From Cheilinus undulatus (lineage: Eukaryota; Chordata; Actinopteri; Labriformes; Labridae): 64,000 nucleotides of DNA. The stretch spans positions 39,544,355-39,608,354 of the forward strand of contig NC_054867.1 in the NCBI RefSeq assembly GCF_018320785.1. Reading direction: 5' to 3'. A model generated the notes under the pieces. It saw only the letters and a list, made by a program, of their open reading frames with translations. It was not told where the DNA came from and made no database searches. The position numbers and the translations under genes are program-made. Shown here one piece after another: positions 24,681 to 37,920 of the stretch. Within the stretch, counting starts at the first letter, position 1. Each line of letters begins with the position of its first letter.

Positions 24681-25859
24681 GCATGTTGATCTCGTCATCA
24701 GGAATGAAAACTACAGAAACTAGTATAAGCATACTGCTGTACTTTCTCACTAGTTGAGATCACACTACATGTTTTCAGCAGGACTGCAGCCTGATTCAAA
24801 TGCTGTAGGGATTTGGGACCTTAGAAATCTGTTGTTCCATCGCTTCATTATTGTGGATGACAGTCACTAACATGTCTAAGATACCTCACATCCCCCAACA
24901 GAACGTCTAACATGTCTGATTTTTAGTTCTAATGAATGTAAACAAACCAAACGATAAAGTGAAAGAAGAGTGATGAAGTCGGTGCTGGTGAGATACGACT
25001 GTGAGAGAGAGGAAAAGTTTGTTGAACTCTTACAGCAACATCCTTGCCTTTATGATGTGTCGATGAGTAATGACTATGACGGACTGATAAAGAGAAATAT
25101 TAGAGAGAAATAGCAAATAGATTTCAGCCATCGGGTTAGTAACTGCTGTTAGCATTAGCATCAAGCTAGCATGTCATTCATAATGTATGGATAGACAGAT
25201 TTATGTTTATGGTCTTCTTTCTGGGCCTTGTCTGGCCCAGCTCCTATTCTACATGACTCATTGCTTTGGTTGTAGTGTGGCTCACATACCTCTGTGTAGA
25301 CTGTCATGTCTGCCGAACAAGTCACGGCACAGGTTTTAGGCTCTTTGATCACCTAATCTGACATAGTTAAGTCAAGTCATCTTGACTAATGAAAACCTTA
25401 ACAGCCAAAAAACATGTCATGAAATTTATGCACCACATGACTTTGTTTATACAAAAGCCATAGTGGTTTATTTATTGATGGAAACACTACAAAGTTAATT
25501 ATACATTATGTTCTTAATTTATTATTCCATTAAAAATTGATCAGAATTCAAGGTATAGTCCATAAATTGCCTTTTTATTAGTCTGAAAGTCATCTTAATC
25601 CAATAAAATCCCTTTTAAACTGGTATCAAACAGAGAAAACCAGTAAATATTTGAGATCAAGAAACTGGTCACTGGAGAATGTTTGACATTTCTCTTTGAT
25701 AAATGACTGAATTGATCCGTAGAAGTGTTGTTGATTAATTCTCTGTTTACTGGCCAATCAATTGAGGACTCTACTGAATAAGCACAGGCCATTTCACACG
25801 GCCTGCACCTCGACATTTAACCAATACCCTGCATCGTTAACATTTAACCTCAGGGCTAC

Positions 25860-27480
25860 ACTTGACTCGTCTCTAACATATGGCTGAGTAGCTGTACAGG
25901 GGGCGTGAATATCCTCCAGGATCACATAATAAGCCTATCAGTGCACATGCTGGGAACAAAAGCCTCTGAGCCTCCCATTGGCTCGCTAAATTAGTCAGCG
26001 AAGGTACAAGTAATTAGCACAATCAGGTTGTCTCCTGTCTTTTGTGCCATCCACATATGGCTGACTTCATTAGCTGTAATTCCCCTGTGTTCAGGAGCGG
26101 CTGGGAAAGAGCGCATAATTACGGTTTACTTTCCCTCCACATCAAAGGTCAACAAGTCTGAAGAAGAGATGACGTGCAGATTTTTGAATTGTTGTTCCGT
26201 CTTCAGAGGCAGACATGTGGATTTAGTAAGTTTATGCAGGGATCAGCTGAGGGATTACGGCACTCTGAGTGGTCCAGGTTTCAGCAATGCATTAAATCTG
26301 TTTTTGAAATATTATCTCCAAAGTGGTCTCATCTCATGCAGTCTGAAAGGGCCACACCTGTTTGCACATGCTAACCAAAAACACCCTAATTCAACACTCA
26401 CATGCCACTTTTCCATTATCCACGCTGAACTCGAGCATTCCCACTGGTTATTTAAAACACACAGAGTTGTTTACTGGTATTTCTATTCTAAGGATACATA
26501 AATAATTCATATTGGGCCCTTGGGGAAAAAACACAGAGGAACAGAAGTAAACTCAACCCCATTATTCCACCTTTACGATGCCAGCTAACTCCAGGCGCTA
26601 CACCACTGCCATTTCAAGCTGAACTTTGTGTCCCAAATATGTCAGCCTTTTCAGCTTTCATTCAGCATCCTTAAAGTGACTTTACAGTAATATCCTGCAG
26701 CACTTTCTACTTCAAACACTTATTATTCATCCTGAGATGTCTTATTTTAACAATGTGTGAATCACTCCAGGCCTAGTTAGGGCAAACACACATAGGGCGC
26801 TGACCTGACACAACCTACCCGAGCACCTTGAGGTCTTACCCTTAAAAAAAAAAGATGATTAAAAAACTCTGTCTAATCAAATTCAATAAGAGAAGCAGGA
26901 TGAAATTGGGGCCGCGGGGAATTGCTGTTTTGCCCAGGCATCATTAACCCAGTCTTGTGAAGTTTAGTTAAATCTTCTTTTTGATTTAAAGCCCCCAAGA
27001 CTATTTCATCCATTTAATCCATCAAGCGTGCATTTCTATAAAAAGATCACTTTAAAGGAGCTAGCCAAGTGAGAATCTGCTGAATGAAAGAAAGAAAGAC
27101 AAACAGGGACTGTCCAGATTCCCCCCCTTCTTCTTCTGTGGCTGCAGCGATTCCAGCCAACCAGACATAATTGCCAATTAAAGACTGAATGCTTCAAAGT
27201 TTAAGAACAATGCTTGGCAGAGTTGAATTAACGCTGAATAGAGGCTTATTAAAAAGCGCTGGGCAATTGATTGATGATTTTTACATTCTGACCTCAAAAA
27301 TTACACCTAAGGTGCATTAATAGACCATTCAATATGCATGCCTGTGAATTTAATACCACGAAGAATAAATAAATCAGAGTTCCTCCCTACCTTCACGGCA
27401 GCCTTGATATTACCTCCTTCAGTTATGGAGGGAAAATAAATCAGAGCAAACACACAGCGCACTCACATGCCTGGACATGC
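25860..27480. promoter_or_regulatory. candidate enhancer-like unique sequence in the inka2 intron
   Basis: Repeat-poor sequence dense in homeodomain-type ATTA/TAAT cores (AATTGCCAATTAAAG, GAATTAACGC, GGCAATTGATTGATG, GCATTAATAG between 27160 and 27330) with GC-richer islands such as GGGGCCGCGGGGAATTG. It resembles conserved non-coding elements of developmental genes, but this is an impression from composition. No alignment was possible. Confidence 0.25.
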
Positions 27481-28439
27481 CTTGCTTCAATGAAGTCACT
27501 GTCTTATTTACAGCTCCAACGTGCATGTGCATGTTGCATTCGCTGACATACATTCACTACTTTATTAGGTGAGAAATATAAACAAGAAACCAAAAACAAA
27601 CCGCAGCTTTGCTTGGCTCTGAATTACAGCCTTTTCACTGTTGTTTGTTTGTTATTGGCTGGAAGGGGAAACAGCCAGGCCAAGGTTATCAGGCCCGAAA
27701 GGTCTTCCTGTTTAGAGGGAGCAGGCCAGCATCAGTTTGTGTACTCCACCCCTCCTCCTTCTCCAGCCCTCATTAAAAGTGAATGGTGGACTCTGTGGGT
27801 CAAGGACAGGAATAGGGTCTCTGTCCGGGGGGATACAGAGAGGGTCTCTGTGACTAAAAGTACTGGTCACGCCATGGAGCGCTGTGGACAGCCAGGAGGT
27901 CAAAACTAAGAGGGCAATAAAGCTGTGGAGAGAAATAAATGACTGTGCTCACAGCCATGAATGCAGCTTTGACTAAAAAGGTTATATGGTGACTCTGTTT
28001 GGTCCTGATGCCTCCAGGGTTAAGCTCAGCGGAGGGAAAAGTGTGAATAATGTTCAACTAAAGAGTAATGGTCACAAATACCTCTAAGATGATGTCATGA
28101 TGAATTACTCTTTGAGTTATTGATTTTTTTCCCCCAACTTTTAGTTTGCAAGCTATTGTTACACCTTACTGTGTAGTCCTCTCATGACTTCTTAGAGCTG
28201 GGTTGCCTAAATAATATTTTCTTCACTTTGCCAAACCAAGTATGCTATTGTTGGATTTAATGCCAGGATGTTTACAGAAATGCCTTGTGTATTTCTGCCT
28301 CCATGCTTGTATCAATGGAAAAAAGACAGTCATTAGGGATGCATGCGATTAGCTGCTATAGTGGTATTAATCAGATCCCTCCATAGTCTGCACCAGAATT
28401 ACAAGTCTGTTAAGTAATAAGTAATGTTTGACTGTAATT

Positions 28440-29420
28440 TCAGATAAAAAATCCTGGTCAAACTCTCTGTCTAAACTGTAACACGGCTGCCTGCTACTAG
28501 TGGCATCTGTAGCTCCAGATAGTGGCAACTGCCATGCAACTATAATGCTCTTTAACCAGATGTAAACAAGAGTGAATCCATAGCATTGATAGCATCTCAT
28601 AGGAAGAGTGCATATAGCATTATTTTGGTTTAGAAAATGGGGATACAGTCTATATAGGCTGAGTGCAGTTATATAAATAATGAACTGAGTGGTAATTTTT
28701 AGCACAGGAATGTGGACGTTAACTTAAAAATAGGATCCAAGACTGGCAGTGCTAGCAATAATAGCATTAGCTACACTCTGCAAACATACTTTACACCATT
28801 TGCCAACTGTGGCTGTGATCAGTCTTGAATGTATTGTGCTCAGTTTTGACAAGATTTTTGAATATTTTTTTTTACTTCAGACTAGTCATCTAAACGCAAA
28901 AATAATTTTGCTTAATCAGATGTGAAATTATTCACTTCAGAAGTTGTCAGACTTTCAAACTTACATACAATTCTGCCAAAAAACTACTGACAACTAATCT
29001 GACATGCCAGATGTATTTGTTTCACACATTCATCTGGAAAACCTGCAACACTTAGCTTTTGGGGAAAGGGCAGAGGCTTTGAAAAAAACTCGAAGTGTGA
29101 TTGGATGAAAGTTCTGTCTGTCACATCTTTACGGGCCAGTCAGAGCAACAAAACACATGACGTAACCACGACCGAGGTACAGCAGCTACAGAGGAATAAC
29201 GTGAACCATGGCAATAGACATGTCAGTACACGACTTTTGTCATTTTTGAAAAGAAAACAACTCACTAACTGGCGCTCTAGCAGCATCCACGCTAATCTCT
29301 TCCACCATAATTGCATCAGCCTCTTGTTGCTGCTTGCTTACGTCACTGACGGGAGTTTTTCAAGATGGATTTGCCATCGGGCGTATCCATCTGCTTTGCA
29401 AGGTTAACTGACAACTGTAA
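28440..29420. repeat. unclassified dispersed repeat, partly shared with 56744-56890
   Basis: The text GTCTAAACTG...GGCTGCCTGCTACTAG..., GGCATCTGTAGCTCCAG, GCCATGCAACTATAATGCTC and TTTAACC recurs, diverged, at 56744-56840. The rest (29050-29410) has the look of a non-autonomous fish repeat, but no termini were defined. The 29105-29407 ORF is not convincing. Confidence 0.45.
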
Positions 29421-32400
29421 CAATACAAAACAGGAACAAAAATGAGAGTCTAAGAGTAATTTTTAGAGATGTAAATATTTAGTAATGACACCCTCTAAAT
29501 CAGAATTACTAGTCAGTTTAACAAATTATTATTACATGTTGACCATAGACAACAGTGTTTCTTCTGAAACTGCAATGCAGCCAACAACCTCTGTGCTTGT
29601 ACCTGCTGACTGGGTGAAGCTCCAGTTATGAAGCCTTTGGTCTCCATTCAACCTAGATATAAAAACCTGCACATTAAAGGAATAGCATCTGACAGGAGTA
29701 GGATGGGGATATTTTTTTTTCTGATTTCGGTGCTGAACCAATTCCTTTGAGTGTTGGAGCCTTAATGTGCTGGAATTGATACTTTGAGAGAAAAATGTTG
29801 AAAGTCAGTGGGAAAATAAAAGCTGTCTGGGTATTGTCAATGATTTGCAAAAATATCTTGATTCCAGTTGAACATGGGATAGGAAAAGGAAACCAGTGTA
29901 ACTTAACACAAATTCTGTGATGTTAATCTTGTCTTTTACTTGAGGTATTAAAATGAAGTATCAATATCTGTGTTGTCATTTGATCCGGTAGATATCAGAT
30001 GTGTCCGTACCGGTACCATGACAGTACTGGATTCTGACACTCATCCTTTGACACGGGCAGCATGTAAAGCATTACTTTAAAGTAGAAAATGAAGATTAAG
30101 TTGTATTCAGTCAGTGTCAGGCTAAACTGGCAAATCAACCAGAGCAATCAGTTACTGCATTCTGCATCAAGCACATTAATGTTAACCTGTGAGGAGGACT
30201 GAAGCACTGCTAACATAAGCCTATGCATCATCTACAAATAAAATAAGTAGTGTTCAGTTTTGACAGATTTTTTTGCAAAAAAAAATCCTGCACACTCAAT
30301 TGTCTTTCATTCTTTTGCTTGCAGCAGCTTGGGTTTGATATGTGACTGAACATCTGTAGATCATTAGAATTAACTGAGATTGTATTATATTAAAACATAA
30401 AGTATCAAGTGTATCAAAGTATCCAAATATTGATGTCTTTAATGCATTTAAGAAAAACCAATGAAATCTTTAAATGGCTGGTTCATTAATGTTTGATCAC
30501 GTAATGCCAGAATAAGGGCTGCTTTTCTCATAACTAAGATATTTTTATATTTGAAATTACAGCTGTGAACCAGCAAAGTAGTTTTCATCAGTATCATGAT
30601 CTACGATCTCATCTTTACAAAGCATGTTTCACTCACTAACTTTTATCTCTCTACTAATTGGGTATAAATGGGTCTGTTGTGGTTTAGCATGCAGGTTTAC
30701 TACCAGAGCCTAAACCTAACCAAACCTCAGGGATTGAAAAGTCATAAGAGTCATTTTTGTCACAGTGATTTGAAACAGTTTTTAGAGACAGTGTGACATC
30801 CTGCAAAAGGGGGCTTCCCCTCACAGATTGCTTAAGTAGGTCAATTTTAAAAAGCAAGACGTGCTTGTCATTTATTTTTGAAGACTGAATAATATAAAAA
30901 CCTACTGACAACTCCTCTTGTTTACATTGCTTTCAACCAAATAAAAGTTCCTGTAAAAGACTTTTGTTGGTTTTCTGGAGCATCAGAAATGTGCTTCAGG
31001 AAAGCTCATACATATTTTCAAAGAGAAACTTCATTACTTTGAAAACCCAAAAGAGTTCATATACATATGTCATATGTCATCTCAGCTCTCAATTTGAAAT
31101 CAAGACTTTGTTGAACTGTCCCTTTAAAACAGACTCTTTGACCTGCTGTCCAGCAAACGCTCTGATGGCCTTTTTTTTAGAGACGGGAGTTGGTTTAATA
31201 GTTTGTTTCCTGCATGCCATCAGACAAACAAAGCTGCAGTGGGGGCAGGATGAAGAGGATCCATGTCATCATCTTTAGCAGAGTGTCTATAGAGACAGTC
31301 ATGGAGCCACTCTTCTCTCTCCTTGTCAAAAAATCTTCACTGGCCGTTAACTGTTCTTGATAACGCAGCAGTTGACGTCAGCATCTTGTGTGTGGGCAGT
31401 GAAAGTGCACGTCCAATTCTCCAGCCCACGGTGATGACATCAAGCAAGATGTTAATTTTGCAAAGACTCCAGATCTTTTCTTCCTCTTAGTCTCACTTCA
31501 AAATCTGTTTAAGTCTGGAGAGGTATTTCCTAATGAAAATGGAAGTGTTTGCAATGAGCTGTGCTAATGAATGGCTTGAGTTAAGAGCATTTGACTTGTT
31601 TAATTCAGTGATTTATGGAAAGTGAGTAGGCCTCTATAAAATTCAGTGCATTATATTCTAAAGCCCACGTGTATAAACTGTAAAAGCCACTTTAATCTGT
31701 TCAGCTGTTCAGTGTATAGTAGGAGTTGACCTGAGTTGGCCACCAGCTACTTTAAAATGGCAGCTGTGAAGACTGCAAATAAAAACCTCCTATGCTGAGG
31801 TCAATGCAAAGTCCACTTGAAGCTAACTCCAAAATCCAAGGTGTCCCAAGGCAGCCATTTTACAGCAGAAACACATGTACTGACTAGTCCAGAAAAAGTT
31901 TTGGTGTCAATAGATTGTATATTTGTCGGTAAAAGCTGAACATGGGTGATTTTTGGTGGCTGGGTTGTAGGTGTTCTGCAAAAGGCTAGGCTTTACAAAC
32001 ACTTAATTCTGTTACTGAACTTAAACCGTCCACTTTATTGACAAAATTCTGTCCATTGTTTAGAAAATGCAAGCTATATGCCACGCAGTACAGCAACCAA
32101 GATATTAATTTCCCCAGCTCCTTGCCAGTGGTATAGCCAGACTTAAGTCCAGGGTGGCCCAGCTGTGGCAGTGACTTATGCAGGGGTGGCTTTAAGTATG
32201 TGTGCTCAAAAGCAAGAAAAAATACCATTACAGTCAGGACTACTTGTCAAGAAACACACGCGATTTGCAGCTATAAATATTTCTTTATTAGCAGTTACAA
32301 ACAGCACTTATAGCTGTTTTTTGTGTTTGCCAGTGTGGCTGTTCTGGGATCCAGCTGCCCTTACACAAGCCTAAGTGGAACGCATCAAGCAGGAACAGCA

Positions 32401-32732
32401 CACGTTCCTGCTCTTCCTGTGTCGATAGGTTAGGCAGAGAAGCAGCAAAAACCCAGAGCACAGCACCACATTGATTAGGTCAGAAGCATAATGAAGGAGG
32501 AGCTGGGGTGGAGGAGGCTTGAAAGAGTAGCTTCCAGACAGAGCAGCAGAGTGTTGCCAGGCAAGAGTAGTTTAAATAAGGCAGCATGAGAGCGATTAGC
32601 TAACAGTGTGCTTGGAGCAAATCAGCTGGCCATTAGCCGACGGAGGCTTGTGTGAAATCAGCCGATCTCGAATATGGCAGCACCCGACTCCATGGCGGGC
32701 CTGAACTGATGCTATATGCCTGACCTATTCAC

Positions 32733-33436
32733 CATGGCTGTGTCCAAAACCACACACACATTCCCTACTGACTATCCACTACATAGTGAGCAGCATATAG
32801 TGGACTATATAGTGGACTCAGCTGCAAAACACAAAAATGATTTTGGACACTACTCCAGCTGTGGGAAATGATGTCATCGCTGTCTCACAATTATAACATT
32901 TAGCAACAATGGCCTGTAGATCTCCATGAAAACGGCAGAGGATCGAAATTAATGTTAGGATTTCAAACGGATATTGAACGTAACGTATTTTCACAAAAAA
33001 TAAAAAATATTTATAAATAAAAAAAGTTGTGTGTGTTTAGTAATAAAATAGTCTACATTTTTGAGTGTTATCATTTATTTTTGCATAAAGATGATGGTCT
33101 CATATCTTGTAATCCCCATAGGGGAAAAAAGTTACTCCGTTTTGAATCCTTAACATTTTCTTACAGAGTAAAAACTTTGGTTAAAACCAACAAACAAAAT
33201 AAGCTTTAAAAAAGTTTTTATGTGTTCCTTTGCTCCTCTTGATCATCCGTCGTGTTTGAGAGCAGCAACCGATCTGCGATGCATGATGGTAAATATTGCT
33301 GGGCTAGTGACCATTGGCTGTTCACTACTTTTAGTGATAGGGATAGAGTGAGTGCACTACAGTGAATAACAATGCTCACTCAGAATTAGGACATCACTAC
33401 AAAATAGTGCACTTTATAGTGAATAGGAATAGCCCA
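32733..33436. mobile_element. probable non-autonomous DNA transposon
   Basis: It begins at ATGGCTGTGTCCAAAAC and ends at GAATAGGAATAGCCCAT. The outer bases are inverted (ATGGCT against AGCCCAT), and both subterminal regions are rich in CACTATATAGTG-like palindromic text typical of fish elements that start GGCTGTGTCC. The TIRs are short and imperfect, so the ends are approximate. Confidence 0.42.
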
Positions 33437-36400
33437 TGTTTTTACTTAATAGATATTATTAAACAACCAACATTTTAAGTATCCCAAAGATGTTTTCTTC
33501 CCGTGTATATTTACTAACACAAGAATGACTATGAATCATTACTGTAAGTCCTCTTAGCTTAATTCTTTTAATGCTTAAGAAAATGTCAGAATTCATAATT
33601 TCGAATACTAACAAAAGCAAATGTACCATGCAAAGAGCCTCATCATCATAATCAGATTTCTGGGGTGGTCAAGGCCATCGATGGACCTACCTGGCCACCC
33701 CTGGATACTTCCTTGCTTGTTGCCTGCTTCTCAAGAAACTAGAGCACTACGGCCCACCACCAAAGTTACATAGTGCCAAAAGCAGGTGACCAGAGCACTT
33801 TGCTGGAGTAGGTTAGATACCATTCTCACAGTTAGCCTGACTCTGAAACTCAAAGGGGGAAAACATACATATTTGTTATTTTAAAGTTGACCTTAGCCAT
33901 AGTATTTTCTCAGAGGCCGTTGGATGGCCATGGCAGAGTTCAAAAACAGAATAAGTATTAGGAGCATTTGTTCGATTTCTCAAAGCTGAAAATTCAATTT
34001 GTTTTGCTACTTGATGCGTGTGAATGGATCTCTATGACAACACATTGAACGCAACAACTTTATAGGGTGATAAAATGTTGCTGCTCCATTTCCAGCATGT
34101 TCCATGGCCCCCAGGTGCCCCCAAAAAATCAATTACTTCTGCTTAAATGCATTACACAACACATCTTCCATTTTAGTTGCACAACAGTCCGAAAATCCAA
34201 TAGCTTTTAGCCTGAGATAGCAATATGAAGCAACAACAACAAGCACAATATTGGACAAAGCCTCAGTGATAGCAATAACTTTGAAAAATGATCAACATGT
34301 TTCTAGATAAAGGCAGACAAAGGAGAATCACATGAGTGCTCACAGCAGCTGCAGTGTAATTAAGCACTCAACAGTCTTGTGAAACTATAAATACACACTG
34401 TCTTCAGATGTGATTTCCATACAATAAACTATAAAAAAGAAGGTTACTGTATGTGCACTCCCCCCACAGTGATAAACAGGCTTTTTAAAAGGTTAGCGGC
34501 TCCATCTCCAACACAATGATCATCCATGCAAAACCACGCAGCTGCCACCGAGAGCGAGGCCAATTTTAGCCGAGGGGAAGGAAGGGCCGGTTAGAGAATA
34601 GGAGGCACAAAACAAACGAGGCTTACAGCTAAACCACGACTCTTCTTTGTGTTGTGTACAGCTTTTATGATCCCACACCCTGAAGGTAATAAAGGAACAC
34701 GCAACTATAAATGGCACTGGGCTTTCTGTTTGTTTGACACTTGTGTTTCTATCCTCAGAGTTCATGATCTCACACTCACACAGGCTTTGGTGTAGAATTT
34801 AGAGATGACAGTCATCTTTAAAATCTGCCTCAGGTGTGAAAGGGGATAAAGGAGTGTGATGCATATGAAATAAGCTTCAGCGGAGATGACATCAACAGGT
34901 TTGCTTTAGTGTCTGAAACGTCGCTGCTAAGCAGGTGTGAAGCCAACATTTAGACATGATGACTCAAAGGCATGTCAGCGTTTTGATCTCAGACTCTAGG
35001 TGAGCAGAAAGGGCTTACGCTTTTCTTTTCGTGACTCTTTGTCCGTCACATAAATAATGAGTCATGCACGGACTTCTGTGGAGCTTCTAAGAGTGAAAAA
35101 ATGAAAGCTAACGGCCTGTTTTCAGTAACACAAGTGAAAAATGATAAGATTCTTGACCTGAAACTAATCCGCCGTCTCAAACTTGAGCTTTGGCGTCTCT
35201 GCTGAGTTGGTCGTGATCAGCAGTCCAGGAGAAATAGCTCCAGACCTCGTCAGGTGAAGGGTCAACTGTTCAAGCGTGACCTGACTCTACCCCACACAGA
35301 CTGACCCCCTCGACCCCTGACAGTGTTCACACTTCTGTTGACACTTGTCTTCTTAGAGCTTACAGTGCACTGAGTTTCAGGTGGTCTTCTCAAGAGTCCA
35401 CATTCGTAAATTATGTGATTATACTCTCTACTCTTTCACTTTGAAGGCACTGCTTCTTACTCTATAACTCTGCTAGCACTGCAGACTAACAGAGAGATCC
35501 TTTTAAGACCCATCCCAGTTCTGCAAGTTTCAGCTCCTTATTTAAGATAAAGCATGGATGGGAAAATGACCCAACATTGTGAAAGCTTGATGCACTCTCT
35601 TGTCTTGGGATACAATTTCTTATGTTTCTGGAAGCCACTGGAGTCCATCTTTTTCCTCAAAGTATAAAAATATATCAGTCCAAACTTTTTATTACAGACC
35701 TTTGAGTCTCTAATTCAGGGAGGTCTGATGTTGTTTTTAAAGGTGGGACTGACATTTCTTTAGGAAGCAGTAAAATAAAATAAAAGTGGAAATGTGAGGT
35801 CTGTGCAGCTCCACATGTGACTCAGACTTAAGTGTGCACGACATTTTTTAAGTTTCAGCTTTGCAACCATACTCCCCCCTGGAACCCAAAGACTTTGGTT
35901 TTCTGGACGCTGCCTGGCGGGTCACGAGAATAACACCACCACATCAGTGGTTGGCATCGTTTACGGTCGGAACTACGACGGTATCTGATCGTCTTTATAC
36001 CTCCAACTTTCATTCTTGATTAATGAAGACATTCTTGGCAAATGCTTTCACTTTGTCCGTCTTGCGGCACAATACGAATGCCCCCGACGGTCCCTCTTAA
36101 TCATGGCCCCAGTTCAGAGAGAAAAAACACAAAACAGAACTAGAGTCCTATTCCATTATTCCTAGCTGTGGTATTCAGGTGGCCGGGCCTGCTTTGAACA
36201 CTCAAATTTTTTCAAAGTAAACGCTTCAGACCCCGCAGGTCACTCAGTTAAGAGCATTGAGGGGTTGCTGAGAGGCAGGGGCTGGGACAAAAGGTAGCTT
36301 GCCTCATGGCTGGCCGTCAGCTCGTTCCGGAGATCCAACTATGAGCTTATTAACTGCAGCAACTTTAAGATACACTATTGGAGCTGAAATTTCCACGGAT

Positions 36401-37133
36401 GCTGGCAACAGACTTGCCCTCCATTTGATCCTTGTTAAACATGCATAGCTGTGTTTAACTATGGTGCAACCACTCTTGGGGACAGTGGGGCCCCCAGTCT
36501 CCGTCACTTTTATTTTGGGGGTTGAGGGCTGAAGTTTGGGAACCCCTGCAAGAGAATATCTAATTCAAAATCCCCTCTCCTGGAATGGAGAAGGCAACAA
36601 CAGAGTAATCAGAGTACAGTAGTGTGTTGCATTGTAACAGATTACCCGCTGAGGAGTATGGGTAGTTCACTCAAAATGGATAGTAGTGGAGTTGTCAGTG
36701 TACTATCAGTGAATGTAAAATATCCTCTTCTTTAGCTGTTAATTTCCTATCTATCCTTATGCCTGTTTGAGACAGGGTGCATGTTTTGGAGCATGCTGCT
36801 ATTAAACATAACCACTCTAGCGTGCACCATCATTGTTTTCATATTAGGTTCACGTGTGCTGCATGTAGGTGGCGTCTCGCTGCTCATTACCCCATCTTTC
36901 TTCATAAATTTTATTTTATATTTTCCAGATTCTCCATGTGTGAGCAGTGAATATCAGGCGTGAAAGGCAGTGCTTACTCAGGCAATCCGAACACCCTGAC
37001 CTCCTCACGTGTTAGATGAAATGAAAATCAAGTCACATTGCCATGAAGATGTGTGTCTCACGAACCCAGGCTTAAACAGACTATACTCTCTAAAGAGGCG
37101 GAAGTTAAGTGACAATGTGCAAGTAATATAAAG

Positions 37134-37920
37134 CAGTGGTTCCCAACCTGGGGTCTGGGCACCCCTGGGGGGGGGGGCACAGGACCCTGTCTGCTCTGAT
37201 GTTGTCAAAATTAGATATACATGTATATTTTTTCAAAACCATGATTAGAAACATAATGTATCAGGACCAACCTAAAAGCTGAGAAAATGAAGAAAATCTG
37301 TTCCTTCTTGTACAAAGACATCAACATTCTGGAAAAAACTCCCAAATTTTAGAGATTATAAAGTCGGACATTTACAAGCAATCAAACTCAAAATTTCAGG
37401 GTTCAAATAGTCAGAAATTAACTAGGAAAAACTTAAATTCGCAAAGTATAAAAGTATAAAGTATAAAAGATTTTGACACAAAAACTCAAAAAAAGTCAAG
37501 TTTTAAACCTAAAATTTACAACAGCGTAAAGAAAAAACATATACAAAAGCTGAAAACAATGGTTGGATTTTTGACGTTATAGTCTCAAAAATTCTACATC
37601 TTGGTTCATGTACATTTAAAACTCTTAAAGTAAAAACAAATCAGTTTTTTCTTGTAATCAACTACTTTTTAGACTTGACAATTTAGAGTTTTTCTTTAAA
37701 ATGAACAGATCCTCTTCATTACACACCATCAAAGTAATGGACAGTTTGTACACAAATATTCTGGCAAGAACAAATGTATGTGGGCCTATTTTGTTGGGAT
37801 TTTTTTCAATGAAAACAGTTAAAATTGATGTTTAATTTTCCCAAAATGAGACTTACAGAGGACTTACCTTTTCTTAGATGTGAATGGGGGTCTGTAAGGA
37901 AAAAAGGTTGGGAACCACTG
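37134..37920. mobile_element. non-autonomous hAT transposon, 8-bp target duplication
   Basis: The left end is CAGTGGTTCCCAACCTGGGG and the right end GGTTGGGAACCACTG, inverted copies of each other over 15 bases. The octamer ATATAAAG flanks both sides exactly (37126-37133 and 37921-37928), the hallmark of hAT insertion. The interior is AT-rich without transposase. The element is inside the inka2 intron. Confidence 0.92.
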
